Assembly: GCF_000253115.1 (NCBI RefSeq)
Contig: NC_014145.1
Location: 3,224,001-3,288,000 of the forward strand
Reading direction: 5' to 3'
DNA from: Thiomonas arsenitoxydans
Lineage (GTDB): Bacteria; Pseudomonadota; Gammaproteobacteria; Burkholderiales; Burkholderiaceae_C
DNA length: 64,000 bases
Shown here: positions 53,421-62,784 of the stretch, piece after piece
Position numbering within the stretch: the first letter of the stretch is position 1
Layout of the letters: each line of letters opens with the position of its first letter
The notes under the pieces: model-generated
Seen by the model: the letters and a program-made list of their open reading frames with translations, nothing else
The model's database searches: none
What the model was told of the DNA's origin: nothing
Made by a program: the position numbers and the translations under genes

Positions 53421-54947
53421 TCACTCCGATGCCAAGGCGCGGCGCAACTGCATGGCCTCGGCCAGATGGGGCAAACCGATGCGCTGCGAACCGGCCAGAT
53501 CGGCGATGGTGCGCGCCAGCCGCAGTACCCGATGCGCCGCACGCGAAGACCACCCCAGCCGGGTGATGGCCTGGCTCAGAAACGCGCTGCCGGCGGTGTC
53601 GAGGGCGCAGTGCTCATCGAGTTCAGCGCCCTGTAACTGGGCATTGAGTGCCCCTTGCCGCGACTGCTGCCGATCAGCGGCTATGGCCACACGAGCGGCG
53701 ATCTGTGCGCTGGTTTCGCCTTGCGGCAACTGCAGCAGCGCGTCAGGCGCAATGGCGCCGACTTCGACCTGAATGTCGATGCGGTCGAGCAAGGGGCCGG
53801 AGATACGCCCCTGATACCGCGACACCTGGTCGGGCGTACAGCGGCAGGCCCTGGTGGCATGCCCCAAATAGCCGCAGGGACAGGGATTCATCGCCGCGAT
53901 GAGCTGAAACCGCGCCGGAAACTCGGCCTGCCGCGCCGCGCGGGAAATATGAATACGCCCGGTCTCCAGTGGTTCGCGCAGGCTCTCCAGCACGGCGCGG
54001 TCAAATTCGGGGAGTTCGTCGAGGAAAAGAACATTCTGCGTGGCCAGACTGATTTCGCCGGGCCGGATGGCTCCCGCGCCGCCGCCCACCAGCGCCACCG
54101 CCGACGCGGTGTGGTGCGGGCTGCGCACAAAACGGCGCCCCCATTGCGTCGGATCGAAGCGTCCCACCAGACTGAGCACCGTCGCGCTCTCCAGCGCCTG
54201 CGCGCGGGTCAAGGGCGGCAGCAAGCTGGCAAAACGTTGCGCCAGCATGGACTTGCCGCTGCCCGGCGGCCCCACCATCAGCACATGATGTCCCCCGGCT
54301 GCGGCGATTTCCAGCGCGCGTTTCGCCGCGCTGTGGCCGCGCACTTCGGCCATGTCGGGCGCGTCGGCAGGTGCAACCTCAACCTTGGCAGATGTGACCG
54401 GCTGCGCGGCGCCGTCCTGTTCGAGCAGGTAGGCCACCACCTCCTGCAGATCACGCGCACCAAAAACAGCCGCGGCTTGCGCCAAAGCCGCCTCTTCAGC
54501 ACTGGTTTGAGGCAAAACCAGCCGAGGCTCAGCCGCCTCGTCGTCCCCTTGCGCCCCAAGCGCACATGCCATGGCCAGCGCTCCCCGCGTAGGGCGCAAC
54601 GCCCCGGTGAGCGACAACTCTCCTGCGAAAGTATGCCCTTGCAGACGCTGCGCCGGGATGAGCCCCTGCGCTGCCAGCAGCCCGATGGCAATGGGCAGAT
54701 CGAAGCGGCCGGACTCCTTGGGCAGATCGGCCGGTGCCAGGTTGACGACGATGCGCTTGTTCGACGGAAAACCCAGCCCGCTATTGATGAGCGCGCTGCG
54801 CACGCGGTCGCGTGCCTCGCGCACCTCGGCCTCGGGCAGCCCGACGATGGTGAAGCCGGGCAAGCCGGGCGAAAGATGCACCTCCACCGTGACCGGCGGC
54901 GCCTCCATGCCCAGCAGCGCCCGGCTGGCGACTTGCGCCAGCGACAT
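53421..54947 (-). CDS. YifB/ComM-family Mg-chelatase-like AAA+ ATPase
   Basis: A 508-residue protein. An N-terminal Lon-protease-like/ChlI fold (about 1-170, with VEVHLSPGLPGFTIVGLPE) is followed by an AAA+ core with Walker A GPPGSGKS at 226-233 and Walker B NVLFLDELPEF near 285. The C-terminal Mg-chelatase subunit has PCPCGYLG and CTPDQVSRYQGRISGPLLDRID. In Vibrio, ComM is a branch-migration helicase for natural transformation. It lies 9 nt downstream of the ubiK gene. Confidence 0.95.
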   Translation of the reverse strand: MSLAQVASRALLGMEAPPVTVEVHLSPGLPGFTIVGLPEAEVREARDRVRSALINSGLGFPSNKRIVVNLAPADLPKESGRFDLPIAIGLLAAQGLIPAQRLQGHTFAGELSLTGALRPTRGALAMACALGAQGDDEAAEPRLVLPQTSAEEAALAQAAAVFGARDLQEVVAYLLEQDGAAQPVTSAKVEVAPADAPDMAEVRGHSAAKRALEIAAAGGHHVLMVGPPGSGKSMLAQRFASLLPPLTRAQALESATVLSLVGRFDPTQWGRRFVRSPHHTASAVALVGGGAGAIRPGEISLATQNVLFLDELPEFDRAVLESLREPLETGRIHISRAARQAEFPARFQLIAAMNPCPCGYLGHATRACRCTPDQVSRYQGRISGPLLDRIDIQVEVGAIAPDALLQLPQGETSAQIAARVAIAADRQQSRQGALNAQLQGAELDEHCALDTAGSAFLSQAITRLGWSSRAAHRVLRLARTIADLAGSQRIGLPHLAEAMQLRRALASE

Positions 54948-54956
54948 GGGCGCGGG

Positions 54957-55244
54957 TCAGCGCCAGGCGTCTTCGGGCGACGCGGGCGCGCTCTGCGACC
55001 CGTTGTCCAGCCGGGCTTGCAGTTCGCGCACCTGAGCTTCGAGGGTATCGATCTGCTGGCGCGCGGCCAGCAGCATGCGCTGGGTGGCGTCGAACTCGTC
55101 GCGCGTCACCAAGTCGAGCCGCCCCGCGGCGGAATGCGCCAGTGCGCGCAAATTGCGCTGCGCATCGTGCAGCGGCGACTGTTCGATCAAGCGGCCGATC
55201 TGGTCGAAAAACGCGGTATTGCGTTGGCGAAAGCTGTCGTTCAT
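54957..55244 (-). CDS. ubiK: Ubiquinone biosynthesis accessory factor UbiK (BMFP)
   Basis: A 95-residue protein with two amphipathic helices and a C-terminal coiled coil (QQIDTLEAQVRELQARL). DLVTRDEFDATQRMLLAAR is the signature of the UbiK/YqiC membrane-fusogenic family, which assists ubiquinone synthesis. The ATG at 55242-55244 is used. It is close to yifB, a frequent neighbour. Divergent from the porin operon. Confidence 0.92.
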   Translation of the reverse strand: MNDSFRQRNTAFFDQIGRLIEQSPLHDAQRNLRALAHSAAGRLDLVTRDEFDATQRMLLAARQQIDTLEAQVRELQARLDNGSQSAPASPEDAWR

Positions 55245-55355
55245 GGCAAAACTCCTGAAATGACTCCTGGTGCGCATTGTGACCGATTTCCCCCGCCCGG
55301 CATGCGGCAGGCTATTGCGTTCTTGCGTCTCGCCAAGGATTGACCGGCCACCGAA

Positions 55356-55372
55356 TGCACCAATGCGGCGCC
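55356..55372 (+). promoter_or_regulatory. NtrC-like binding site 1
   Basis: TGCACC-AATGC-GGCGCC shows the GCACY-N5-RGTGC pattern with one mismatch (GGCGC). It lies 29 bp upstream of the second site, close to three helical turns, as expected for cooperative enhancer binding. Confidence 0.6.
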
Positions 55373-55384
55373 AATTCTCCCGGC

Positions 55385-55401
55385 CGCACTGAACCGGTGC
55401 A
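55385..55401 (+). promoter_or_regulatory. NtrC-like binding site 2
   Basis: GCACT-GAACC-GGTGC (55386-55400) matches the NtrC consensus GCACY-N5-RGTGC exactly. It lies about 60 bp upstream of the sigma-54 -24 box. Confidence 0.72.
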
Positions 55402-55462
55402 TGAATTCCGTTCTCCGTGGACGCCAAACAAGTAACAACGATGTGACATCGCCTCACAGACC

Positions 55463-55478
55463 TGGCACGAAAGCTGCA
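55463..55478 (+). promoter_or_regulatory. Sigma-54 (RpoN) promoter of the porin-glnK-amtB operon
   Basis: TGGCACG at 55463-55469 and CTGCA at 55474-55478, with the exact 4-nt spacing, match TGGCACG-N4-TTGCA at all but one base. With the two upstream NtrC-like sites this indicates nitrogen-starvation control. The porin start lies 62 nt downstream. Confidence 0.88.
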
Positions 55479-55539
55479 GATGCTCCCTGGCATTTGATGG
55501 TGGGCGTCTTGCCCGGCAGCACGCACAGGAGAAACTTGG

Positions 55540-56655
55540 ATGAACAAAATCGCAATCGCCGCGGCCGTCGCCGCAGTTCTGGCCAGCTACGCGGGCGCAG
55601 CATCGGCACAAACCACCCCCGCCCCCGCAGCGCCTGCCGCTCCCAGCTTGGGTGCGGTGCTCGCCGCAACCCCTGGCCTGAGCATTACCGGCTATGTCTA
55701 CGGTACTTACGACTACTTCGACACCTCGTCGACCCTGCTGCGCGCCTATGACACCAAGCCCAATGGCTTCAATGCCAACGGCGCCGCCGCAACTGTGGCT
55801 TACCTGCCCAGCTCAGGTTTCGGTGGCCAAGTCACCGTGCTCGGCGGCAACGACGCCAAGGCACTGAACGGCAGCAACTCGTTTTACCTGAACAACGCCT
55901 TCGTGCAATATGCCACCGGCGGACTCACCCTGATGGGCGGCAAGTTCGGCTCGCTGGCCGGCTTTGAAGTCACCAACCCAATGGGCAACGCCACGGTGTC
56001 GCGCAGCATTCTGTTCTGGGACATGGAACCCGGCTCGCTCACCGGCGTGCGCGCCAGCTACGCCGTGTCGCCTGCGCTGACCCTGATTGGCGGCGTGAAC
56101 AACGGCTGGGTCAGCCCTCAGCCGAGCAACACGTCCAAGACGATTGAACTGGGCGCAAGTGGCAGCCCGAACTCCATGTTCTCCTACATGGCGGACTACT
56201 ACCGCGGCCAGTCGCCGCTGTTCGGCGGCTCGACCAATGGCGTGCTGCAACTGCTCGACCTCGTTGGCACCTTCAACGTCAACAGCGCGCTGACCCTGGG
56301 CGCCAACGTCGATCTGCTTTCCAAGGACGACGTGCCTCTGGCCAGCGGCGGCACCGGTACCGGCAAGTCCAACGGCCTGGCGCTGTATGCCACCTACGCG
56401 TTGACGAGCGAATGGGGCGTGGCAACGCGCGGCGAATACGTCGATGACAAGGACGGCATGGTCTCCGGAACCAACGGCACCGCCAACAAGCTCAAGGAGC
56501 TGACTCTGGCGGTGAACTACACGCCGATGAAAAACGTCAAGCTGTCCGCCGAAGTGCGCCAAGACAAGTCCGACACCGCGATCTTCACCAAAAAAGACGG
56601 CTCCCCCACGACCAAGCAAAGCTCGCTTGAGTTGATGGCCGTTTACTCGTTCTGA
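55540..56655 (+). CDS. Outer-membrane beta-barrel porin-like protein
   Basis: A 371-residue outer-membrane protein with a signal peptide ending ASA/QTT (about residue 23), a short Pro/Ala linker, then alternating amphipathic beta strands. The last residue is Phe in LELMAVYSF, the usual outer-membrane C-terminal signature. It fits the BBP2/DUF-type barrels often found before glnK-amtB in Burkholderiales. It is the first gene after the sigma-54 promoter, so it may help nitrogen compounds cross the outer membrane. Exact substrate unknown. Confidence 0.85.
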   Translation: MNKIAIAAAVAAVLASYAGAASAQTTPAPAAPAAPSLGAVLAATPGLSITGYVYGTYDYFDTSSTLLRAYDTKPNGFNANGAAATVAYLPSSGFGGQVTVLGGNDAKALNGSNSFYLNNAFVQYATGGLTLMGGKFGSLAGFEVTNPMGNATVSRSILFWDMEPGSLTGVRASYAVSPALTLIGGVNNGWVSPQPSNTSKTIELGASGSPNSMFSYMADYYRGQSPLFGGSTNGVLQLLDLVGTFNVNSALTLGANVDLLSKDDVPLASGGTGTGKSNGLALYATYALTSEWGVATRGEYVDDKDGMVSGTNGTANKLKELTLAVNYTPMKNVKLSAEVRQDKSDTAIFTKKDGSPTTKQSSLELMAVYSF

Positions 56656-57030
<375 letters not shown>

Positions 57031-57064
57031 CCCTGCCTGTGACTCCCTCCACGAGGAATCTGAC

Positions 57065-58384
57065 ATGAAAAAAAGTCTCGCAATTCCCGCAGCGCTCGGC
57101 GCGATGCTGCTCGGCATGGGCAGCGCCTGGGCGCAGACCGCCCCGGCCGCTGCAGCCTCCAATCCGGCCGCCTTCATTAACTCCGGCGACAACGCCTGGA
57201 TGCTGACCTCCACCGCGCTGGTGCTGATGATGACCATTCCCGGTCTGGCGCTGTTCTATGGCGGCATGGTGCGCAAGAAAAACGTGCTCGCCACGCTGAT
57301 GCAGAGCTTCGCCATCACCTGTCTGGTGACCGTGCTGTGGATGATCATCGGCTACAGCCTGGCTTTCACGCCGGGCAACGGGTTCATCGGCGGATTGAGC
57401 CGGTTCTTCCTGGGCGGCATGGGCCTGGATTCGGCCAACCCGTTGGCGCCGACCATTCCTGAGTCGACCTATATGACCTTCCAGATGACCTTCGCCATCA
57501 TCACCCCGGCGCTGATCGTTGGATCGTTTGCAGACCGCATGAAGTTCTCGGCCCTGCTGTGGTTCATGGGCATCTGGCTGCTGGCCGTGTACGCCCCGAT
57601 CGCTCACATGGTGTGGGGTGGCGGCTTCCTCGGCGGCGACGGCGTGCTTGACTACGCTGGCGGCACCGTGGTGCACATCAACGCCGGTATCGCCGGTCTG
57701 GTGGCTGCGCTGGTGATGGGCAAGCGCGTGGGCTACGGCAAGGAAGCCATGCCGCCGCACAACCTGATCCTGACCATGATTGGCGCCTCGCTGCTGTGGG
57801 TGGGCTGGTTCGGCTTCAACGCTGGTTCCGCAGTAGCTGCCAGCGACCGTGCCGGCATGGCCATGGCTGCCACGCAGATCGCTACCGCTGCTGCCGCACT
57901 GGGTTGGATGTTCGCTGAGTGGATTGCCCGCGGCAAACCCACCATCCTGGGCATCACCTCCGGCGCGGTTGCCGGCCTGGTGGCCATCACCCCGGCGTCC
58001 GGCTTTGTCGGCCCTGGCGGCGCGCTGGCCATCGGCCTGATCGCTGGCGTGGTGTGCTTCTGGACTGCGGTCTACATGAAGGAAATGATCGGCTATGACG
58101 ACTCGCTCGACGCCTTCGGCGTGCATGCCATCGGCGGCATCGTCGGCGCCATGCTCACCGGCGTGTTCGCGGTCAAGGCCATCGGCGGCACCGCCGGCGC
58201 CCTGGAAGGCAATATGGCCCAGATCCTGATCCAGGCCAAGGGCGTGGGCTTCACCATCGTCTACGACGCCATCGTCACCTTCATCATCCTCAAAGTCATC
58301 GACATGGTCATCGGCCTGCGCGTCACCGAAGAGCAGGAACGCGAAGGTCTGGACATCAGTCTTCACGGCGAGCAAGTGCTGTAA
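57065..58384 (+). CDS. amtB: Ammonium transporter AmtB
   Basis: A 439-residue Amt protein with a cleavable signal peptide (ends near AWAQ) and eleven membrane helices. Hallmarks include GDNAWMLTSTALVLMM, FYGGMVRKKNVL, GGTVVHINAG (pore histidine) and FGVHAIGGIVGAMLTG (second pore histidine). The cytoplasmic tail contacts GlnK. It is the last gene of the sigma-54 operon; a terminator follows at 58469. Confidence 0.97.
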   Translation: MKKSLAIPAALGAMLLGMGSAWAQTAPAAAASNPAAFINSGDNAWMLTSTALVLMMTIPGLALFYGGMVRKKNVLATLMQSFAITCLVTVLWMIIGYSLAFTPGNGFIGGLSRFFLGGMGLDSANPLAPTIPESTYMTFQMTFAIITPALIVGSFADRMKFSALLWFMGIWLLAVYAPIAHMVWGGGFLGGDGVLDYAGGTVVHINAGIAGLVAALVMGKRVGYGKEAMPPHNLILTMIGASLLWVGWFGFNAGSAVAASDRAGMAMAATQIATAAAALGWMFAEWIARGKPTILGITSGAVAGLVAITPASGFVGPGGALAIGLIAGVVCFWTAVYMKEMIGYDDSLDAFGVHAIGGIVGAMLTGVFAVKAIGGTAGALEGNMAQILIQAKGVGFTIVYDAIVTFIILKVIDMVIGLRVTEEQEREGLDISLHGEQVL

Positions 58385-58468
58385 CGGGGTTTTTTCCTCC
58401 GGACGGTTTGGCAGCAGGAGTGCTGCCAGATCGGAAGGCGTCTCCTCATCCCCTCCCCGGGATGTTCC

Positions 58469-58498
58469 AACCGCCCCCAAACCGGGGCGGTTTTTTTC
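58469..58498 (+). terminator. Rho-independent terminator after amtB
   Basis: A CCGCCCC/GGGGCGG stem (58471-58477 with 58484-58490) is followed by seven T. Confidence 0.88.
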
Positions 58499-58562
58499 GT
58501 CCAGGGAATAATCGTTGCTCCGGGCCGTCTATGCAGCATCCCTACCCCAAACGGAGCTGATG

Positions 58563-59021
58563 ATGAAAACCGCCACTCGACTGACCCCCACCCTCGCCGC
58601 CGCGGCACTGGCCCTCTCGGCGCTCTGGATCGCGCCGTCGGCCTACGCCGACACCCCCGTCGAGGCCGCCCGCGCGCACATCGAGGCAATTGCCGCAGGC
58701 AACGTGGACGCCATCACCGCCAGCTACGGCCCGGACGCCGTGCTCGAATGGGTCGGCGGCCCGCTGGATGGCCGCTACGCCTCAGCCGACACCATCAAGA
58801 CCACCTGGACCAAGTTCACCAAGGCCAACGGCCCGCTCACCGCGACAATCGACCATCTGCAGGAGGCCGCCAATCCCAACGGCGCCACGGTGACTGCCGA
58901 TGTCGTGTTCAAGGGCAAGACCGCCATTCCCGTGCGCTATGTGCTCACCTATCGCAGCGGCAAGCTGGTCGATGAAATCTGGCAGATCGACCCCAAGCTC
59001 GCCAGCAAAGGCGGATACTGA
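58563..59021 (+). CDS. Secreted NTF2/SnoaL-like protein
   Basis: A 152-residue protein with a signal peptide ending near AYA (residue 29) and an NTF2-like alpha+beta cone fold (VEAARAHIEAIAAGNVDAITASYGPDAVLEWVGG near 33-66, here cited by position). NTF2-like folds bind small ligands, and none can be named here. It is the first gene before an ECF sigma factor and its anti-sigma, 39 nt upstream. It may be the regulon target or sensor of that pair. Confidence 0.75.
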   Translation: MKTATRLTPTLAAAALALSALWIAPSAYADTPVEAARAHIEAIAAGNVDAITASYGPDAVLEWVGGPLDGRYASADTIKTTWTKFTKANGPLTATIDHLQEAANPNGATVTADVVFKGKTAIPVRYVLTYRSGKLVDEIWQIDPKLASKGGY

Positions 59022-59060
59022 TTCCACCCACGGTCCGCCCGCCCTCAAACCCGCCCCGCC

Positions 59061-59600
59061 ATGGCCGACCGCCACCAGCTGCTGACCGAGCAGATCCCGC
59101 ACCTGCGGCGCTATGCCCGCGTGCTCCACGCCGGACGCATGGCCGACGCCGACGATCTGGTGCAGGACACGCTGGAGCGCGCCGTCAACAAATGGGGGCT
59201 CTGGCGCGGGGTGGGCAGTGTGCGGCCCTGGCTGTTCTCCATCATGCACAACCTGTTCGTCGATCACTGCGCCGTGCGCAATGCGCAGGCCACGGAGTCC
59301 CTGGACGATCTGCCAGACGCCGCCCATCCAGTGCAAGCCGCAACACAGGAGCTTCACTTCGAAGCCCTCGAACTGCTGGCCGCCCTCCAGCGCCTGAGCG
59401 TGCCCTTGCGCGAGGTGTTGCTGCTGGTGGCCGTGGAAGGGCTCAGCTATACGGAGGCGGCCAAAGCGCTCGGCGTGCCCACCGGCACGGTGATGTCGCG
59501 CCTGTCGCGCGCCCGCAGCCAGCTCTGGCAACTCACCAACGGTGAAGGAGCGCAGCGCCCTGCCCTGCGCGTCATCGATGGGCAAAGGAGTGTGGGATGA
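59061..59600 (+). CDS. ECF-family RNA polymerase sigma factor
   Basis: A 179-residue sigma factor. Region 2 (residues 10-75) has RMADADDLVQDTLERAV and GSVRPWLFSIMHNLFVD. Region 4 (about 105-160) has LPLREVLLLVAVEGLSYTEAAKALGVPTGTVMSRLSRAR, here cited by position. It ends in an ATGA overlap with the anti-sigma gene. It probably drives its own operon. No matching ECF promoter was identified. Confidence 0.93.
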   Translation: MADRHQLLTEQIPHLRRYARVLHAGRMADADDLVQDTLERAVNKWGLWRGVGSVRPWLFSIMHNLFVDHCAVRNAQATESLDDLPDAAHPVQAATQELHFEALELLAALQRLSVPLREVLLLVAVEGLSYTEAAKALGVPTGTVMSRLSRARSQLWQLTNGEGAQRPALRVIDGQRSVG

Positions 59601-60463
59601 ATCCGCAACGCCCCGACCGCGACACCCTCATGGCCTACGCCGACGGCCAGCTCGACGCAGCCCGCAGCGCCGAGGTCGAGCGCTACCTGGAATACGAAGC
59701 CCGGCTGGCCCTGAATGGCGATGCGCCACCGCACGGCGCGCGAAGCTCCGTGAGCGCGGAAATCGCCGCCCTGCAGGCGCAGAACCTGGCGCTGCGCGAG
59801 GCACTCGCTCCCATGCTTGACGAACCGGTGCCTGCGCGCCTGTTGCAGCCTCTCGCGCCGCCTGCGCGCCCCTGGGCACGCGCGGCAGTCGTGGCGTTGT
59901 GGATCGGCGTGGGAGCGGCGGCCGGCAGCCTCGCCACCCGGGAGGCGCTGCAGCAAAACGGCCCCGTGGTCACCGCGCAGAACGAAGGCATGCAGCACTT
60001 CGTGCATCAGGCCGAACTCGCCTACGCCGTCTACACCCCGGACGCGCGCCGCCCGGTGGAAGTACGCGAAGGCAGCGATCTGACCACCTGGCTGTCGCGC
60101 CGCTTGCAGCGTCCCATCGTGGCCCCCGACACCCTGCCCGGCGGCCTAGTGCTCATGGGCGGCCGCCTGCTGCCCGGCATGCCGGGCAAACCCGCCGCAC
60201 AGCTCATGTACCAGGACGCGCAAGGCCACCGCGTCACGGTCTATCTGCGCGGCATGGCCAAACCCACCGCCGAGATTTCATTTCGCATCGTGCCCGGAAA
60301 ACCGGCGTCTACCTTCTATTGGGTGGATCGCCAATGGGGCTACGCGCTGACCGGCGATCTGCCCCGCGCCCAATTGCTCGACGCGGCGCGCGTGCTTTAT
60401 CAGCGCTACACCGCCGACGATCCATCCGCCCTGCCGGGCTCCACAGCCGCGCCGCAAGCCTGA
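59597..60463 (+). CDS. Anti-sigma factor (transmembrane)
   Basis: A 288-residue protein with an N-terminal short anti-sigma domain (LMAYADGQLDAARSAEVERYL near residue 11-31, no HxxxCxxC zinc site). A membrane helix lies near 95-115, followed by a periplasmic sensor domain. It is coupled by ATGA to the ECF sigma gene. The periplasmic domain has repeats GGRLLPGMPGKPAAQLMYQD of unclear role. The signal it detects is unknown. Confidence 0.88.
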   Translation: MNPQRPDRDTLMAYADGQLDAARSAEVERYLEYEARLALNGDAPPHGARSSVSAEIAALQAQNLALREALAPMLDEPVPARLLQPLAPPARPWARAAVVALWIGVGAAAGSLATREALQQNGPVVTAQNEGMQHFVHQAELAYAVYTPDARRPVEVREGSDLTTWLSRRLQRPIVAPDTLPGGLVLMGGRLLPGMPGKPAAQLMYQDAQGHRVTVYLRGMAKPTAEISFRIVPGKPASTFYWVDRQWGYALTGDLPRAQLLDAARVLYQRYTADDPSALPGSTAAPQA

Positions 60464-60554
60464 CATCGCGACGCAGCTTTCAATTCCCCTCGCCCTGCAG
60501 ACCGACGCTCTGGCGTCGATCGACCGGATTTTTTTTCAACGTTCAGGAGTGCTC

Positions 60555-61391
60555 ATGACCCAACCCACCTCACCCAACCCGTCCGCTACCCAAGCCCCCG
60601 ACGCCGGACGCCGCGCCCTGCTGCGCACCAGCCTGCTGGGCGCTGGTCTGCTGCTGGCCTCGGCCACGCCGCTGGCCCTGGCGGACAACGCCCCGTCGCT
60701 CAAGGTGTACGGCCCGGGCGGCCCGGCGCCCGCCATGAAGGAAGCGGCCACGGCCTTCGAGAAAGCCACGGGCATCAAGGTCGAAGTCACCGCCGGCCCC
60801 ACCCCGAAGTGGATCGACGCCGCCCGGGCCAACGCCGACCTGATCTATTCCGGATCGGAAACCATGATGAGCGACTTCGTCACCGCCATGAACGGCCAGC
60901 TCGACAGTGCCGACGTCACTGCGCTCTACCTGCGGCCGCTCTCCATTCTGGTGCGCCCGGGCAACCCCAAGCACATCACCGGCTTCACCGATCTGCTCAA
61001 GCCCGGCATCAAGGTGCTCGTGGTCAACGGCGCCGGACAGAACGGGGTCTGGGAAGACGCCGCCGGTCGCCTGGGCGACATCCGCACCGTGCGCGCGCTG
61101 CGCAAGAACATCGTCGCCTATCCAGCCAACAGCGCGCTGGCCCGCCAGGCCTGGATCGACCAGCCCGATATCGACGCCTGGCTGATCTGGAATATCTGGC
61201 AGGTCTCCAACCCCAAGCTGGCCGAACAGGTGGCGGTGGAAGAGCCTTACCGCATCTACCGCGACACCGGCATCGCCCCGACCACACGCGGCAAACAGCT
61301 GCCCGCCTCGCAGCAGTTCATCGCCTTTTTGCAGAGCCCGCAAGGCGCGGCGATTTTTCAGCGCTGGGGCTGGATGACGAACGGCGCCTGA
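60555..61391 (+). CDS. AcfC-like periplasmic solute-binding protein
   Basis: A 278-residue protein with a twin-arginine-like or Sec signal (RRALLRTSLLGAGLLLASATPLALA, ends near residue 43; cited by position). The mature start LKVYGPGGPAPAMKEAA and LIYSGSETMMSDFV match AcfC, the accessory colonisation factor family of ABC-type binding proteins. No permease or ATPase is beside it. The ATG at 60555 follows AGGAG. Ligand unknown. Confidence 0.85.
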   Translation: MTQPTSPNPSATQAPDAGRRALLRTSLLGAGLLLASATPLALADNAPSLKVYGPGGPAPAMKEAATAFEKATGIKVEVTAGPTPKWIDAARANADLIYSGSETMMSDFVTAMNGQLDSADVTALYLRPLSILVRPGNPKHITGFTDLLKPGIKVLVVNGAGQNGVWEDAAGRLGDIRTVRALRKNIVAYPANSALARQAWIDQPDIDAWLIWNIWQVSNPKLAEQVAVEEPYRIYRDTGIAPTTRGKQLPASQQFIAFLQSPQGAAIFQRWGWMTNGA

Positions 61392-61441
61392 ACCGGGGCA
61401 GATGCGGGAGCTCAGCGCGTTTGCGCTGCGTCTGCAAGAAT

Positions 61442-61460
61442 CGGGGCTGTCCCCGCTTTT
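61442..61460 (+). terminator. Possible weak terminator before gshA
   Basis: CGGGG/CCCCG with a CTGT loop, then CTTTT. The stem is short. Confidence 0.45.
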
Positions 61461-61472
61461 GCAAACAGAACA

Positions 61473-62765
61473 ATGATCCCGCATCTCATCACCTCCTCGG
61501 GCGATCCCGTCCTCGAACTCGAACAGCGCATCCTGGAGGCGCAGCCCTCCATCGAGCGCTGGTTCCGCCTCGAATGGATGGAGCACACCCCGCCGTTCTA
61601 CAGCTCGGTCGATCTGCGCAACGCCGGCTTCAAGCTCGCGCCGGTCGACACCAATCTCTATCCCGGCGGCTTCAACAATCTCTCCCCGGAGATGATGCCG
61701 CTGGCGGTGCAGGCCGCCATGGCCGCCATCGAGAAAATCTGCCCGGAGGCCAAGAACCTGCTGGTGATTCCCGAGAACCACACCCGCAACACCTTCTACC
61801 TCGAAAACGTCCACACCCTGATGCGCATCTTCCGCCAGGCCGGGCTGAATGTGCGTCTCGGGTCGCTCGACGAGACGGTCACCGAACCCATGCACCTCAA
61901 GCTGCCGTCGGGCGGCGAGCTGGTGGTGGAGCCGCTGATCCGCAACAAACTGCGCCTCGGGCTGAAAGACTTCGACCCCTGCACCATCCTGCTCAACAAC
62001 GATCTGTCGGGCGGCATCCCGCCCATCCTGCAGGGTCTGCATGAGCAATACCTGCTGCCACCGCTGCATGCCGGCTGGGCCGTGCGGCGCAAGTCCAAGC
62101 ACTTCCACGCGTATGACGATGTGGCGAAAAAATTCGCCAAGCTCATCGGCGTCGATCCGTGGATGCTCAACCCCTACTTCGCCCAGTGCGGCAAGGTCAA
62201 CTTCCACGAGCGCCACGGCGAAGACTGTCTGGCCGAAGCGGTCGACAGCGTGCTGGCCAAGGTGCGCAAGAAGTACAAGGAATACGGCATTCAGGAGAAG
62301 CCCTTTGTCATCGTCAAGGCCGACGCGGGCACCTACGGCATGGGCGTGATGACCGTGCGCGACCCCAGCGAGGTGAAAGACCTCAACCGCAAGACCCGCA
62401 ACAAAATGAGCGTGGTCAAGGAAGGGATGGAAGTCAGCGAAGTGCTGATTCAGGAAGGCGTGCCCAGCGTCGAGCGGCTTCAAGAGGCCGTGTGCGAGCC
62501 GGTGGTCTATATGATGGATCGCTATGTGGTGGGCGGGTTCTACCGCGTGCACGCCGACCGCGGGCCGGATGAGAACCTCAACGCCCCCGGCATGCACTTC
62601 GTGCCGCTGGCATTCGAGGAACAGTTCAACGTCACCCACCCGGAAGCCGCCCCCGGCACCAACGGGCCGAACCGCTTCTATATGTACGGCGTGATCGCCC
62701 GGCTGGCCATGGTGGCCGCCAGCTACGAGCTGGAGCGCACCGACCCCGAGACCGAGCTGGGCTGA
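61473..62765 (+). CDS. gshA: Glutamate-cysteine ligase, proteobacterial GshA type (ATP-grasp-like)
   Basis: A 430-residue enzyme for the first step of glutathione synthesis, of the PF08886 family found in many beta- and alphaproteobacteria, unlike E. coli GshA. Typical stretches are NLYPGGFNNLSPEMMPLAV, PENHTRNTFYLENVHTLM, VKADAGTYGMGVMTVR and YRVHADRGPDENLNAPG. gshB begins 19 nt downstream, so both steps form one operon. Confidence 0.95.
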   Translation: MIPHLITSSGDPVLELEQRILEAQPSIERWFRLEWMEHTPPFYSSVDLRNAGFKLAPVDTNLYPGGFNNLSPEMMPLAVQAAMAAIEKICPEAKNLLVIPENHTRNTFYLENVHTLMRIFRQAGLNVRLGSLDETVTEPMHLKLPSGGELVVEPLIRNKLRLGLKDFDPCTILLNNDLSGGIPPILQGLHEQYLLPPLHAGWAVRRKSKHFHAYDDVAKKFAKLIGVDPWMLNPYFAQCGKVNFHERHGEDCLAEAVDSVLAKVRKKYKEYGIQEKPFVIVKADAGTYGMGVMTVRDPSEVKDLNRKTRNKMSVVKEGMEVSEVLIQEGVPSVERLQEAVCEPVVYMMDRYVVGGFYRVHADRGPDENLNAPGMHFVPLAFEEQFNVTHPEAAPGTNGPNRFYMYGVIARLAMVAASYELERTDPETELG

Positions 62766-62784
62766 GCCTCGGCCCGACAACATC

